This document shows positions 8,410 to 15,319 of a stretch of 15,319 bases of DNA, piece by piece. Numbering within the stretch: position 1 is the stretch's first letter; every line of letters begins with the position of its first letter. The position numbers were made by a program, and so were the translations under genes. The notes under the pieces are model-generated. The model made no database searches. It saw only the letters and a program-made list of their open reading frames with translations, and was not told the DNA's origin. Origin of the DNA: Bacillota bacterium (GTDB lineage: Bacteria > Bacillota > Clostridia > Lachnospirales > Lachnospiraceae); contig JAEZUM010000066.1 of NCBI GenBank assembly GCA_023421075.1, forward strand, positions 1 to 15,319, in the 5' to 3' direction.

Positions 8410-8442
8410 AAGCTGTTATGAGTTTATAACAGCTTTTCTTTT
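8410..8442 (+). terminator. Rho-independent terminator after the glycosidase cluster
   Basis: AAGCTGTTAT (8410-8419) pairs perfectly with ATAACAGCTT (8426-8435) around a 6-base loop, followed by TTCTTTT (to 8442). It lies about 100 bases after the GH95 stop codon and closes the carbohydrate region. The tail runs into the 12-bp palindrome TTTTGCGCAAAA (8439-8450). Confidence 0.9.
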
Positions 8443-8458
8443 GCGCAAAAATAGATAA

Positions 8459-8472
8459 TCGATGCATATAAT
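8459..8472 (+). promoter_or_regulatory. Possible promoter -10 box of the protease gene, overlapping the TCGATGCAT motif
   Basis: TATAAT at 8467-8472 lies 32 bases upstream of the protease ATG and after the terminator of the previous cluster, where a promoter is needed. Read as CATATAAT (8465-8472) it also fits the -10 pattern of the sporulation sigma factor SigE (CATAYAWT). No good -35 for either the vegetative factor or SigE was seen at proper distance. A repeated motif (8459-8467) touches the box, which would suit an operator. Tentative. Confidence 0.3.
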
Positions 8473-8504
8473 GCAATAAGATGAGATAAGTGTGATGATA
8501 AAAT

Positions 8505-10235
8505 ATGGATAATGCAAAAATTGAAAATGAACTTAATCTTGCTCTGGAGGTATCGGAATCTGATCGTGAGAAAGCAGTTAATCTGAATGTGGGTTTCACT
8601 CCGGATATGGATCTATGGGAGCTGATCGTGAAGTACAGCGGTAGCCTGGAGAGAATTCGGCAAGAGCTTCAGATCTCTGCGGTTGAACTCGCCAATAAGT
8701 ATGCAATTATTACAATCCCGGAATATCTGATCGGACGTCTCTCCGATTACGAGGAGATCGAATATATTGAGAAACCCAAAAGGCTCTTCTATGAGGTGAA
8801 CGAAGGGCGTACTGCTTCCTGTATCAATCCTCTCCAGACGACGAATTTTGATCTTTACGGTGAGGGTGTATTGGTAGCGGTCATTGATTCCGGGATCGAT
8901 TATTCCCACCCGGATTTTCGCAATGAGGATGGGACGACAAGAATCGTAGCCCTATGGGATCAGACAATAGCCGGAAATCCACCGCTGGGATATGATATCG
9001 GTACCTTATATACAAGAGAACAGATTAATGAGGCACTAAGGATACCGATGCCGGAGAGAATGGAGATCGTTCCCAGCACGGATTTGTCCGGTCATGGTAC
9101 CCATGTAGCCGGTATTGCAGCCGGAAATGGCAGAGCGAGTAATGGCTTGTACCGGGGAGTTGCTTCACGGAGTGAGTTGGTCATAGTAAAGCTGGGAAGC
9201 TCAGTCGGAGAGTCCTTCCCACGAACCTCGCAATTGATGCAAGGAATTAATTATGTAATTATGCTTGCAATATCATTGGGAAAGCCGATTGCGATCAATA
9301 TCAGCTTTGGGAATAATTATGGTTCTCATACGGGAAGAACCCTCTTGGAAAGCTTTATTAACGATATAGCGCTCCTGGGTACTAATTGTATTGTGATTGG
9401 TACCGGTAATGAAGGGGCTTCCGGTAATCATGCTCAGGGTATTCTGACCATGGGCAGAAATCAAGCTGTTGAGCTTGCGGTCAGTGAATTCGAGTTCTCT
9501 CTCAATGTGCAGATCTGGAAGAATTATTATGATCATTTTGATATCATCATAACAGCACCAAATGGTACCAGGGTTGGGCCAATTCCCAGAGTACTTGGGA
9601 CACAACAATTTCCAATAGGTCAGACTGAGATTTTGCTCTATTACGGGGATCCTACGCCCTTTAATCCACAACAGGAGATCTACATAGAGCTAATACCCAT
9701 CCGCAGATATATTAATTCAGGAGTATGGAGATTTGAACTGGTACCGCAGAGAATTGTTACCGGAGATTATGATATGTGGCTACCTGCAGGGGGGGTTAAG
9801 AACCCCGCTACCAGATTCCTTCTACCCTCAGAATTTACGACTCTTACCGTGCCCTCAACCGCAGAGATGGTAATCACCGTCGGAGCCTATAATGCTTATA
9901 CAGACAGCTACGCTCCATTCTCCGGAAGAGGATTTACAAGGAATCTACGAATTAAACCGGATCTGGTAGCACCAGGAGTCAATATCAATTCCTGTGCTCC
10001 CGGTGGAGGTTATGCGGTACGCTCAGGAACTTCCATGGCAACCCCATTTGTGACAGGTAGTGCAGCACTGATGATGCAGTGGGGAATTGTAGGGGGGAAC
10101 GATCCTTATCTATATGCAGAAAAGGTAAAGGCATACCTGATTAACGGTGCTAGGCCGTTACGGATCGAGAGCGTCTATCCGAATCGGACCTTAGGGTATG
10201 GAGCGTTGTGTCTGGAGAGAAGCTTGCCGGTATGA
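8505..10235 (+). CDS. Csp-like subtilisin family (S8) serine protease
   Basis: 576 residues. The catalytic triad is intact: Asp128 in VAVIDSGIDY, His197 in SGHGTHVAGIAAG and Ser510 in GTSMATPF; the oxyanion Asn is Asn302 in GTGNEGA. There is no signal peptide. Residues 1 to about 100 look like an N-terminal prodomain (short beta/alpha segments ending in ITIPEYLIGRLSDYEEIEYIEKP), and residues about 310-450 form an insertion between the oxyanion Asn and Ser, as in the jelly-roll domain of clostridial CspB. In Clostridium, CspA/B/C are spore proteases or pseudoproteases that activate the cortex hydrolase SleC during germination; many Lachnospiraceae carry extra Csp-like genes of unknown role. 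This one stands alone between two terminators, with no sleC or other csp gene in the window, so its role is open. The Shine-Dalgarno is poor (only purine-rich sequence before the ATG), so the exact start is less certain. Confidence 0.88.
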   Translation: MDNAKIENELNLALEVSESDREKAVNLNVGFTPDMDLWELIVKYSGSLERIRQELQISAVELANKYAIITIPEYLIGRLSDYEEIEYIEKPKRLFYEVNEGRTASCINPLQTTNFDLYGEGVLVAVIDSGIDYSHPDFRNEDGTTRIVALWDQTIAGNPPLGYDIGTLYTREQINEALRIPMPERMEIVPSTDLSGHGTHVAGIAAGNGRASNGLYRGVASRSELVIVKLGSSVGESFPRTSQLMQGINYVIMLAISLGKPIAINISFGNNYGSHTGRTLLESFINDIALLGTNCIVIGTGNEGASGNHAQGILTMGRNQAVELAVSEFEFSLNVQIWKNYYDHFDIIITAPNGTRVGPIPRVLGTQQFPIGQTEILLYYGDPTPFNPQQEIYIELIPIRRYINSGVWRFELVPQRIVTGDYDMWLPAGGVKNPATRFLLPSEFTTLTVPSTAEMVITVGAYNAYTDSYAPFSGRGFTRNLRIKPDLVAPGVNINSCAPGGGYAVRSGTSMATPFVTGSAALMMQWGIVGGNDPYLYAEKVKAYLINGARPLRIESVYPNRTLGYGALCLERSLPV

Positions 10236-10286
10236 ATTATGTAGATATAATAGTCTTAAACTGATAAAATATTTATGAATAACTAG

Positions 10287-10320
10287 AGAGTTGATGTATA
10301 AACTACATCAGCTCTTTTTT
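10287..10320 (+). terminator. Rho-independent terminator after the protease gene
   Basis: AGAGTTGATGTA (10287-10298) pairs with TACATCAGCTCT (10304-10315), 12 bp including one G-T wobble, with a 5-base loop (TAAAC), followed by a run of six Ts ending at 10320. It isolates the protease gene from the nucleoside operon. Confidence 0.93.
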
Positions 10321-10379
10321 GCGTGTAGGCAGAGGAAGCATTAATAAGCTTGTTTGTATAATTTGGATGAATCAGTATT

Positions 10380-10422
10380 GGACATATGTCCTTTAAAGAT
10401 GATTGTGAATAATGTATATATA
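10380..10422 (+). promoter_or_regulatory. Possible promoter and operator region of the deo operon
   Basis: The perfect 12-bp palindrome GGACATATGTCC (10380-10391) directly abuts TTTAAA (10392-10397), which could be a weak -35. After 17 bases comes TATATA (10415-10420), overlapping TATATT (10417-10422), as a -10. A start near 10428 would give a 5' leader of about 60 bases to deoC. The palindrome is well placed to bind a regulator, for example a DeoR- or CytR-like nucleoside sensor, but I do not recognise its consensus. A TATAAT at 10357-10362 is an alternative -10 without a clear -35. Confidence 0.35.
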
Positions 10423-10472
10423 TTAAAGTGCTTAGCGATAAATTATAAGCAAATAATACATACAGCGGATTG

Positions 10473-10490
10473 AAGGAGCGAAACAAGTTG
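10473..10490 (+). promoter_or_regulatory. Ribosome binding site that sets a TTG start for deoC
   Basis: AAGGAG at 10473-10478 is followed 9 bases later by TTG at 10488-10490. A longer frame opening at TTG 10470 would encode this Shine-Dalgarno as Lys-Glu, so the downstream TTG is the likely start. Confidence 0.75.
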
Positions 10491-11153
10491 GATACACAGA
10501 AAATTATGCAGGCAGTTGACCATACACTTCTTGTGCAAACTGCTACCTGGGAACAAATAAAAACGATCTGTGACGAAGGAATGGAATATGGGACAGCATC
10601 CGTATGCATCCCGCCATCCTTTGTAAAAAGAGCAAAGGATTATGTTGGCGAGAAGCTTGCCGTCTGTACGGTAATCGGATTTCCCAATGGTTACTCGACG
10701 ACTGAGGTAAAAGTTTTTGAAACCAAGGATGCTCTATTAAACGGAGCCGATGAAATTGATATGGTAATTAATCTCGGGCAATTAAAGGATCATAATTATG
10801 ATGCGATATTGGAGGAGATTAAAGCAATCAAAGCCGCATGTGGCGATAACATTCTGAAGGTCATTATTGAGACCTGTCTTTTAACAGAGGATGAAAAGGT
10901 TAAAATGTGTGAAGTTGTAACAGCTTCCGGAGCAGATTACATAAAGACCTCTACCGGATTTTCTACCGGCGGTGCAAATGAAGAGGACTTAAGATTATTT
11001 GCGACACATGTCGGTAAAAAGGTTAAGATCAAGGCAGCCGGTGGTATCAAAAACCTCCTAACCGCAGAGCTTTTTCTGGAGATCGGAGCAGAGAGGTTAG
11101 GAACAAGCTCAATGATAAATATAATAAAAAATGCCGAAGTAAAAGGCTATTAA
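10488..11153 (+). CDS. deoC: Deoxyribose-phosphate aldolase
   Basis: Class I aldolase that cleaves 2-deoxy-D-ribose 5-phosphate to glyceraldehyde 3-phosphate and acetaldehyde, the exit from deoxynucleoside breakdown into glycolysis. With the TTG start at 10488 it has 221 residues, typical for bacterial DeoC. The Schiff-base lysine is Lys153 in DYIKTSTGF, and the second active-site lysine is Lys182 in VKIKAAGGIK. Further family landmarks are VDHTLL at the N-terminus, CTVIGFPNGYSTTEVK, NGADEIDMVINLG and KVIIETCLL. Single (beta/alpha)8 domain, cytoplasmic. It is the first gene of the operon, 24 bases before deoD. The use of TTG instead of ATG may hold translation down. Confidence 0.97.
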   Translation: MDTQKIMQAVDHTLLVQTATWEQIKTICDEGMEYGTASVCIPPSFVKRAKDYVGEKLAVCTVIGFPNGYSTTEVKVFETKDALLNGADEIDMVINLGQLKDHNYDAILEEIKAIKAACGDNILKVIIETCLLTEDEKVKMCEVVTASGADYIKTSTGFSTGGANEEDLRLFATHVGKKVKIKAAGGIKNLLTAELFLEIGAERLGTSSMINIIKNAEVKGY

Positions 11154-11167
11154 TTAGAAAGTAGAAT

Positions 11168-11180
11168 GGAGATACATATG
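11168..11180 (+). promoter_or_regulatory. Ribosome binding site that sets the deoD start
   Basis: GGAG at 11168-11171 lies 6 bases before ATG 11178. The upstream ATG at 11166 overlaps this site and lacks a Shine-Dalgarno of its own, so the downstream ATG is preferred; it also gives the MSVKTPHI-type N-terminus usual for DeoD. Confidence 0.75.
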
Positions 11181-11885
11181 TCAGTAAAAACACCTCATAT
11201 AACAGCAGAGAAAGAAGATTTTGCAAAAACCGTATTAATGCCCGGAGACCCGTTACGAGCAAAATATATCGCTGAAACCTATTTGGAGGATGCGGTTTTG
11301 GTAAACAACGTACGTGGTATTCAGGGTTATACAGGTACCTACAAGGGGAAAAGAGTATCCGTTATGGCAAGTGGTATGGGTATGCCATCCATTGGAATCT
11401 ATTCCTATGAATTGTTTCATTTTTATGATGTTCAGAATATAATCCGCATCGGCAGTGCAGGTGCCATTCATCCTGATTTGAAGCTTCGTGATGTAGTTTT
11501 TGGTTTGGGAGCTTGTACCAATTCCTCCTATTCGAAGCAATACAGATTACCCGGAACCTTTGCGCCGATTGCTTCCTTTGAACTAATCACAAAGGCATGT
11601 GAAGCTGCAAAGAGGATTGGCATTGATGCTAAGGTTGGAAACATCTTCTCAAGTGATACCTTCTATGATGACGCATTAAGCTTGGCGGAATGGCAGAAGA
11701 TGAACGTATTGGCCGTTGAGATGGAGGCGGCTGCATTGTATATGAACGCAGCCAGAACCGGTAAGAATGCATTGTGTATCTGCACCATTTCCGATTGTCC
11801 CTTATCCGACGGAGGAGAATGTACCGCAGAAGAAAGACAGCTTACCTTTACGAAAATGATGGAAATTGCACTGGAAATAGCATAA
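11178..11885 (+). CDS. deoD: Purine-nucleoside phosphorylase, DeoD (hexameric) type
   Basis: Phosphorolysis of purine (deoxy)nucleosides to free base and (deoxy)ribose 1-phosphate. 235 residues, the usual DeoD length. Visible family features are VLMPGDPLRAKYIAE (phosphate loop), NVRGIQGYTGTYKGKRVSVMASGMGMPS, IIRIGSAGAIHPDLKLRDVV, VEMEAAALY (ribose-binding Met-Glu) and ISDCPLSDGGECTAEERQ near the C-terminus. In that last motif Asp206 and Arg220 correspond to Asp204 and Arg217 of the E. coli enzyme, which protonate the purine N7. The loop between them is one residue longer here and lacks the usual His-rich sequence. Cytoplasmic. It is 24 bases after deoC and 12 bases before deoB, so cotranscribed. 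Confidence 0.96.
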   Translation: MSVKTPHITAEKEDFAKTVLMPGDPLRAKYIAETYLEDAVLVNNVRGIQGYTGTYKGKRVSVMASGMGMPSIGIYSYELFHFYDVQNIIRIGSAGAIHPDLKLRDVVFGLGACTNSSYSKQYRLPGTFAPIASFELITKACEAAKRIGIDAKVGNIFSSDTFYDDALSLAEWQKMNVLAVEMEAAALYMNAARTGKNALCICTISDCPLSDGGECTAEERQLTFTKMMEIALEIA

Positions 11886-11897
11886 GAGGATAAATGG

Positions 11898-13073
11898 ATG
11901 AAGATAAAAAGAGTATTTTTAACCGTTCTCGACAGCTTCGGGATAGGGTATCTGCCGGATGCCGCTGACTATGGTGACGTTGGAAGTAATACCCTGGGAG
12001 CTGTTGCGACAAGTGAGAAATTTAATACACCGAATCTGGCAAAGCTTGGATTGTTTCACATCGATCAGGTTGAGGTCGGAAAACGAATGGAAAGTCCGCT
12101 CGGTGCCTTCGGTCGAATGACAGAACGTTCAAAGGGTAAGGATACCACGATAGGACATTGGGAAATCGCCGGATTGGTATCCGAACAGCCATTGCCCACC
12201 TATCCTGAGGGATTTCCTCAGGATCTTCTGGATGAGTTCTCTAAGAGAACAGGCAGAAACATAATCTGCAATAAGCCTTACTCCGGAACCCAGGTGATAG
12301 AGGATTACGGTGCAGAGCATGTCCGGACGGGAGCGTTAATCGTATACACCTCGGCAGACAGCGTATTCCAGATTGCAGCGCATGAGGATGTCGTGCCATT
12401 GGAGCAATTATACGAATACTGCCATATTGCAAGAGATCTGCTTGTTGGGGAGCATGGGGTTGGACGAGTAATCGCAAGACCCTTCATCGGCAGTGATCCG
12501 GAGTTCAAACGAACACCCAATCGTCATGATTACTCGCTGATCCCTTCCCGCAATACCATGCTTGACTTATTAAAGAGCAATGGACTGGATGTAATCGCTA
12601 TCGGAAAAATAAGTGATATCTTTGCCGGAAAAGGGGTTACCGAAAGCTATCCCACGAAGAACAATGAAGATGGTATGAATCGTACCATCGAAATCCAGAA
12701 GAAAGAATTCGTAGGCTTATGCTTTACCAATCTTGTGGATTTTGACATGGTGTACGGACACCGTAATGATGTGGATGGATATGCTCAGGCATTGACCGAT
12801 TATGATATACGTTTGAAGGAATTCCTTCAAAATATGAGGGATGAGGATGTTTTGATTATCACAGCAGATCACGGTTGTGATCCATCGACAGAAAGTACCG
12901 ATCATTCCAGAGAATATGTACCGGTGATGATCTATGGTAAGGCAATTGAAGCCGCAGTCAATTTAGGAACCAGAGAATGCTTTGGAGATGTTGCAGCAAC
13001 TGTTCTGGAGCTACTCGGTGTAGAAGGAACCTTAGACGGAACCAGTATGGTACCGCAGATTATAAAAGCATAA
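11898..13073 (+). CDS. deoB: Phosphopentomutase
   Basis: Interconverts (deoxy)ribose 1-phosphate and 5-phosphate, linking the two phosphorylases of the operon to DeoC and the pentose phosphate pathway. 391 residues, typical length, Mn-dependent alkaline phosphatase superfamily. AGAGGA at 11885-11890 sits 7 bases before the ATG; an ATG at 11894 is out of frame. Compared with the Bacillus cereus enzyme, the metal ligands are Asp12 (LTVLDSFGIG), Asp283 and His288 (VDFDMVYGH), Asp324 and His325 (ITADHG) and His336 (TDHSREY). The phosphorylated threonine is Thr83 in GKDTTIGHWE. The cap domain lies between the two halves (residues about 100-215). DHGCDPS replaces the more common DHGNDPT, a mild substitution outside the ligands. 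Third gene of the operon. Confidence 0.98.
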   Translation: MKIKRVFLTVLDSFGIGYLPDAADYGDVGSNTLGAVATSEKFNTPNLAKLGLFHIDQVEVGKRMESPLGAFGRMTERSKGKDTTIGHWEIAGLVSEQPLPTYPEGFPQDLLDEFSKRTGRNIICNKPYSGTQVIEDYGAEHVRTGALIVYTSADSVFQIAAHEDVVPLEQLYEYCHIARDLLVGEHGVGRVIARPFIGSDPEFKRTPNRHDYSLIPSRNTMLDLLKSNGLDVIAIGKISDIFAGKGVTESYPTKNNEDGMNRTIEIQKKEFVGLCFTNLVDFDMVYGHRNDVDGYAQALTDYDIRLKEFLQNMRDEDVLIITADHGCDPSTESTDHSREYVPVMIYGKAIEAAVNLGTRECFGDVAATVLELLGVEGTLDGTSMVPQIIKA

Positions 13074-13080
13074 GGATAAA

Positions 13081-13101
13081 AAGGAGGTGGCATTTACGAT
13101 G
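13081..13101 (+). promoter_or_regulatory. Ribosome binding site that sets the pdp start
   Basis: AAGGAGG at 13081-13087 is a near-perfect Shine-Dalgarno, 11 bases before ATG 13099. A longer frame from GTG 13087 would start inside the binding site, so it is rejected. A further ATG at 13105 is possible, but MRMYDIIAKK matches the N-terminus of Bacillus Pdp. Confidence 0.75.
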
Positions 13102-14421
13102 AGAATGTATGACATCATCGCAAAGAAGAAGTACGGTCATGAGCTGAGCTTCGACGAGATCAATTTTGCCATTGATGGTTATGTAAAGGGTGAAATACCG
13201 GATTATCAAATGTCAGCATTTTTAATGGCGATTTATTTTCAGGGGATGACCGATCAGGAAACGGTATCGCTAACCAAGTGTATGGCACATTCGGGTGATA
13301 TGGTTGATCTATCTGAAATTGCAGGGATGAAAGTAGACAAGCACAGTACCGGTGGTGTTGGTGATAAAACCACCTTGGTAATAGCGCCAATCGTCGCTGC
13401 CTGCGGTGCTTATGTTGCCAAGATGTCAGGCAGAGGACTTGGACATACCGGCGGAACCATTGATAAGCTGGAGGCAATTCCGGGCTTTAACGTAGAAATA
13501 CCACGGGAAGATTTTATCAACATCGTTAAGAAAACCGGGCTATGTGTAGTCGGGCAGAGCGGCAATCTTGCTCCGGCAGACAAAAAATTATATGCCTTAA
13601 GAGATGTAACTGCAACGGTTGACAGCTTACCGCTGATTGCCTCCAGTATCATGAGTAAGAAGCTGGCAGCAGGAGCGGATTGCATTCTCCTTGATGTGAA
13701 GACAGGCAGCGGTGCTTTTATGAAATCGGAGGAAGATGCGGTCAACCTGGCGAAGGTAATGGTCGGAATCGGCTGGGGTGCCGGAAGAAAATGTACGGCT
13801 CTCGTCACGGACATGGATATCCCGCTTGGCTTTGCGATCGGAAACTCTCTTGAGGTTATGGAAGCCGTAGATACGCTGAAGGGCAAGGGACCAAAGGATT
13901 TGACAGACTGCTGCCTTGAGCTGTCGGCAAACCTGTTGGTACTGGCGAATAAGGGTGATTACGCTCAATGTATACAGATGGTAAAGGAAGCGGTGACAAA
14001 CGGAACTGCCTTTGAAAAGCTATGCGAGATGGTAGCTGCACAGGGCGGAGATGCAGATGTCTTAAGAGATACCACGAAGTTGGCAAGTGCACCGGTAATC
14101 CATGAAGTTAAGGCTCCCTTCACAGGGTATATCGCTTCCATGGATACGGAAGCAATCGGAATTGCATCGGTAATGCTAGGTGCCGGGCGTGAGAAGAAGG
14201 AAGATACCATTGATTACAGTGCAGGTCTTATTCTTAAGAAGAAGACCGGAGACCATGTGGAAGCAGGAGAGGTACTTGCTGTATTTCATACCTCAGAAGA
14301 TGCTTTATTACAAAAAGCACAGGAGCATTACCTGACGGCGTTGACGTTATCGGAAGAAAAGCCGATATCCAAACCCTTGGTTTATGCCAAGATTGAGAAG
14401 GATAAGGTAACAAAATATTAA
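13099..14421 (+). CDS. pdp: Pyrimidine-nucleoside phosphorylase
   Basis: Phosphorolysis of uridine, thymidine and deoxyuridine to base and pentose 1-phosphate, the partner of DeoD for pyrimidines. 440 residues, normal for the thymidine phosphorylase/Pdp family. The N-terminal alpha domain includes the start MRMYDIIAKKKYG; the alpha/beta domain carries the phosphate-binding VDKHSTGGVGDKTTL, the family signature SGRGLGHTGGTIDKLE, and GQSGNLAPADKKLYALRDVTATV with SSIMSKKLAAGAD. The C-terminal domain (residues about 340-440) has the lipoyl-like DYSAGLILKKKTGDHVEAGEVLA fold of this family. It reads closer to Bacillus Pdp (broad pyrimidine specificity) than to the E. coli thymidine phosphorylase DeoA, so I use pdp. 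Cytoplasmic. It follows deoB by 25 bases. No convincing terminator is seen after it, so transcription may run on into the lipoprotein gene. Confidence 0.96.
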   Translation: MRMYDIIAKKKYGHELSFDEINFAIDGYVKGEIPDYQMSAFLMAIYFQGMTDQETVSLTKCMAHSGDMVDLSEIAGMKVDKHSTGGVGDKTTLVIAPIVAACGAYVAKMSGRGLGHTGGTIDKLEAIPGFNVEIPREDFINIVKKTGLCVVGQSGNLAPADKKLYALRDVTATVDSLPLIASSIMSKKLAAGADCILLDVKTGSGAFMKSEEDAVNLAKVMVGIGWGAGRKCTALVTDMDIPLGFAIGNSLEVMEAVDTLKGKGPKDLTDCCLELSANLLVLANKGDYAQCIQMVKEAVTNGTAFEKLCEMVAAQGGDADVLRDTTKLASAPVIHEVKAPFTGYIASMDTEAIGIASVMLGAGREKKEDTIDYSAGLILKKKTGDHVEAGEVLAVFHTSEDALLQKAQEHYLTALTLSEEKPISKPLVYAKIEKDKVTKY

Positions 14422-14561
14422 GCTTTAAGTTCATGAATTGTTGATGGCAAGAACGCTTTGAAAAAAGTTTTCTTAGTAGCTTAATCATGGTAGGTATGCA
14501 CGAGTTCTTATGGGTAGTGCTTATTCTATATATTAAATTAATTAAATCATTGGAGGTTATT

Positions 14562-15319
14562 ATGAAGAAAATTGTATCAATCTTATTAGCCCTGGCACTG
14601 GTTGCATCTTTTCTGACCGGCTGTGGAAATTCCGCTACAAAGGGTTACGAAATTGCCCTTATCACCGATAAGGGAAACATTGACGACAAGTCCTTTAACC
14701 AAGGCGCATGGGAAGGTGTAGTAGAATTTGCAGAAGCAAATAAGGTTACACACCAGTATATTAAGCCGGAAGAGGCTTCCGATGCAGGTTATCTTGCAGC
14801 GATTGATAATGCAGTTACCAGCGGTGCTAAGGTTATCGTAACACCCGGTTTCTTATTCGAGGTTCCGATCTACGAAGCACAGACAAAGTATCCTGAGATT
14901 AAGTTTATTCTTCTTGACGGTGCTCCTCACACAGCAGATTATTCTACCTTCGAGACCAAAGCGAATGTAGCAAGCGTTATGTATGCAGAAGAGCAGTCCG
15001 GTTACCTTGCAGGCTATGCAGCTGTAAAAGATGGCAACACAAAGCTTGGTTTCATGGGTGGTATGGCAGTTCCCGCAGTTCAGGCCTTCGGTTATGGTTA
15101 TCTTCAGGGAGCTGAAGCAGCAGCTGCTGAGCTTGGTTTAGCAGATGGTTCTGTTACAGCTACTTATCATTATACAGGTGACTTCGCTGAGACGGATACC
15201 AATAAGGCTACTGCTAAGACAATGTATCAGGAAGGCACACAGGTTATCTTTGCTTGTGGCGGTTCTGTAGGTAAGAGCGTTATGGCTGCAGCTTCCGAGT
15301 CAGGTACTAAGGTAATTGG
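14562..15319 (+). CDS. BMP-family ABC transporter substrate-binding lipoprotein, probably for nucleosides (3' truncated)
   Basis: The frame stays open to the right edge (252 complete codons). TGGAGG at 14551-14556 precedes the ATG by 5 bases. The N-terminus is a lipoprotein signal: Lys-Lys, a hydrophobic stretch and lipobox LTGC with Cys21. The mature part matches the BMP/PnrA/Med family: YEIALITDKGNIDDKSFNQGAWEG with the Asp-Asp and Ser-Phe-Asn of the purine-nucleoside site, VIVTPGFLFE, FILLDG, EEQSGYLAGYAA, KLGFMGGMAVPAVQAFGYGYLQGAE and FACGGSVGKSV. In characterised members such as Treponema PnrA these proteins bind purine nucleosides and feed an ABC importer. Placed behind four nucleoside catabolic genes, a nucleoside ligand is very likely; the ATPase and permeases are expected just beyond the window. 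The 140-base gap holds no obvious terminator and only weak promoter-like sequence. Confidence 0.94.
   Translation, partial: MKKIVSILLALALVASFLTGCGNSATKGYEIALITDKGNIDDKSFNQGAWEGVVEFAEANKVTHQYIKPEEASDAGYLAAIDNAVTSGAKVIVTPGFLFEVPIYEAQTKYPEIKFILLDGAPHTADYSTFETKANVASVMYAEEQSGYLAGYAAVKDGNTKLGFMGGMAVPAVQAFGYGYLQGAEAAAAELGLADGSVTATYHYTGDFAETDTNKATAKTMYQEGTQVIFACGGSVGKSVMAAASESGTKVI

Noticed and set aside
8439..8450. 12-bp palindrome TTTTGCGCAAAA behind the terminator
   Set aside because: It overlaps the terminator T-tract and could arise from it by chance; no second copy was seen to support an operator.
8495..8512. Five-codon ATG frame overlapping the start of the protease gene
   Set aside because: Very short, without a Shine-Dalgarno; likely chance.
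13410..13886. Long minus-strand open frames inside pdp and other genes (for example 158 codons here)
   Set aside because: They are antisense shadows of well-recognised genes, with no family resemblance and no ribosome binding site.
14448..14461. A cre-like sequence (CAAGAACGCTTTGA) between pdp and the BMP gene
   Set aside because: Only about half of the conserved positions of the CcpA consensus TGWAANCGNTNWCA match, and the outer TG is missing.

Overview
The window looks like chromosomal DNA of an anaerobic, plant-fibre-degrading Firmicute, most likely a Lachnospiraceae/Clostridiales member. This is inferred from the AT-leaning coding sequence, strong AGGAG-type ribosome binding sites, closely packed same-strand genes, a Csp-type subtilase of the kind found in spore-forming clostridia, and the glycoside hydrolase repertoire. 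Every gene called is on the + strand. I saw no tRNA, rRNA, CRISPR array, insertion sequence or phage gene. No gene-free stretch exceeds 300 bases; the longest gap (10236-10487, about 250 bases) holds a terminator, a 12-bp palindrome and a possible promoter.

Region 1 (1-8307) is a carbohydrate-use cluster. It opens with the 3' end of an ABC-transporter sugar-binding protein, closed by a terminator. Four enzymes without signal peptides follow: a GH120-type beta-helix beta-xylosidase, two non-identical GH51 alpha-L-arabinofuranosidases, and a GH95 alpha-L-fucosidase/alpha-L-galactosidase. The logic is import of decorated oligosaccharides followed by cytoplasmic trimming. The three activities match the order needed to dismantle the L-Gal-D-Xyl-L-Ara side chain known from grass glucuronoarabinoxylan; this is the most interesting hypothesis in the window. 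The second GH51 is divergent around a usually conserved substrate-binding loop. A strong terminator sits between the two GH51 genes with no room for a promoter behind it.

Region 2 (8308-10320) holds a stand-alone Csp-like subtilase with an intact Asp-His-Ser triad, flanked by terminators on both sides. The spacer before it has a hairpin plus a third copy of the motif TCGATGCAT overlapping a TATAAT-like box.

Region 3 (10321-15319) is a nucleoside salvage operon: deoC, deoD, deoB and pdp, with gaps of 12 to 25 bases, then after 140 bases a BMP-family lipoprotein that runs off the window end and is probably the binding protein of a nucleoside ABC importer. Together they take up nucleosides, release bases by phosphorolysis, isomerise the pentose 1-phosphate to 5-phosphate, and cleave deoxyribose 5-phosphate to glyceraldehyde 3-phosphate and acetaldehyde. 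For the GH51, deoC, deoD and pdp genes I moved the start downstream of the longest open frame, because the Shine-Dalgarno sequence lies inside the longer version.
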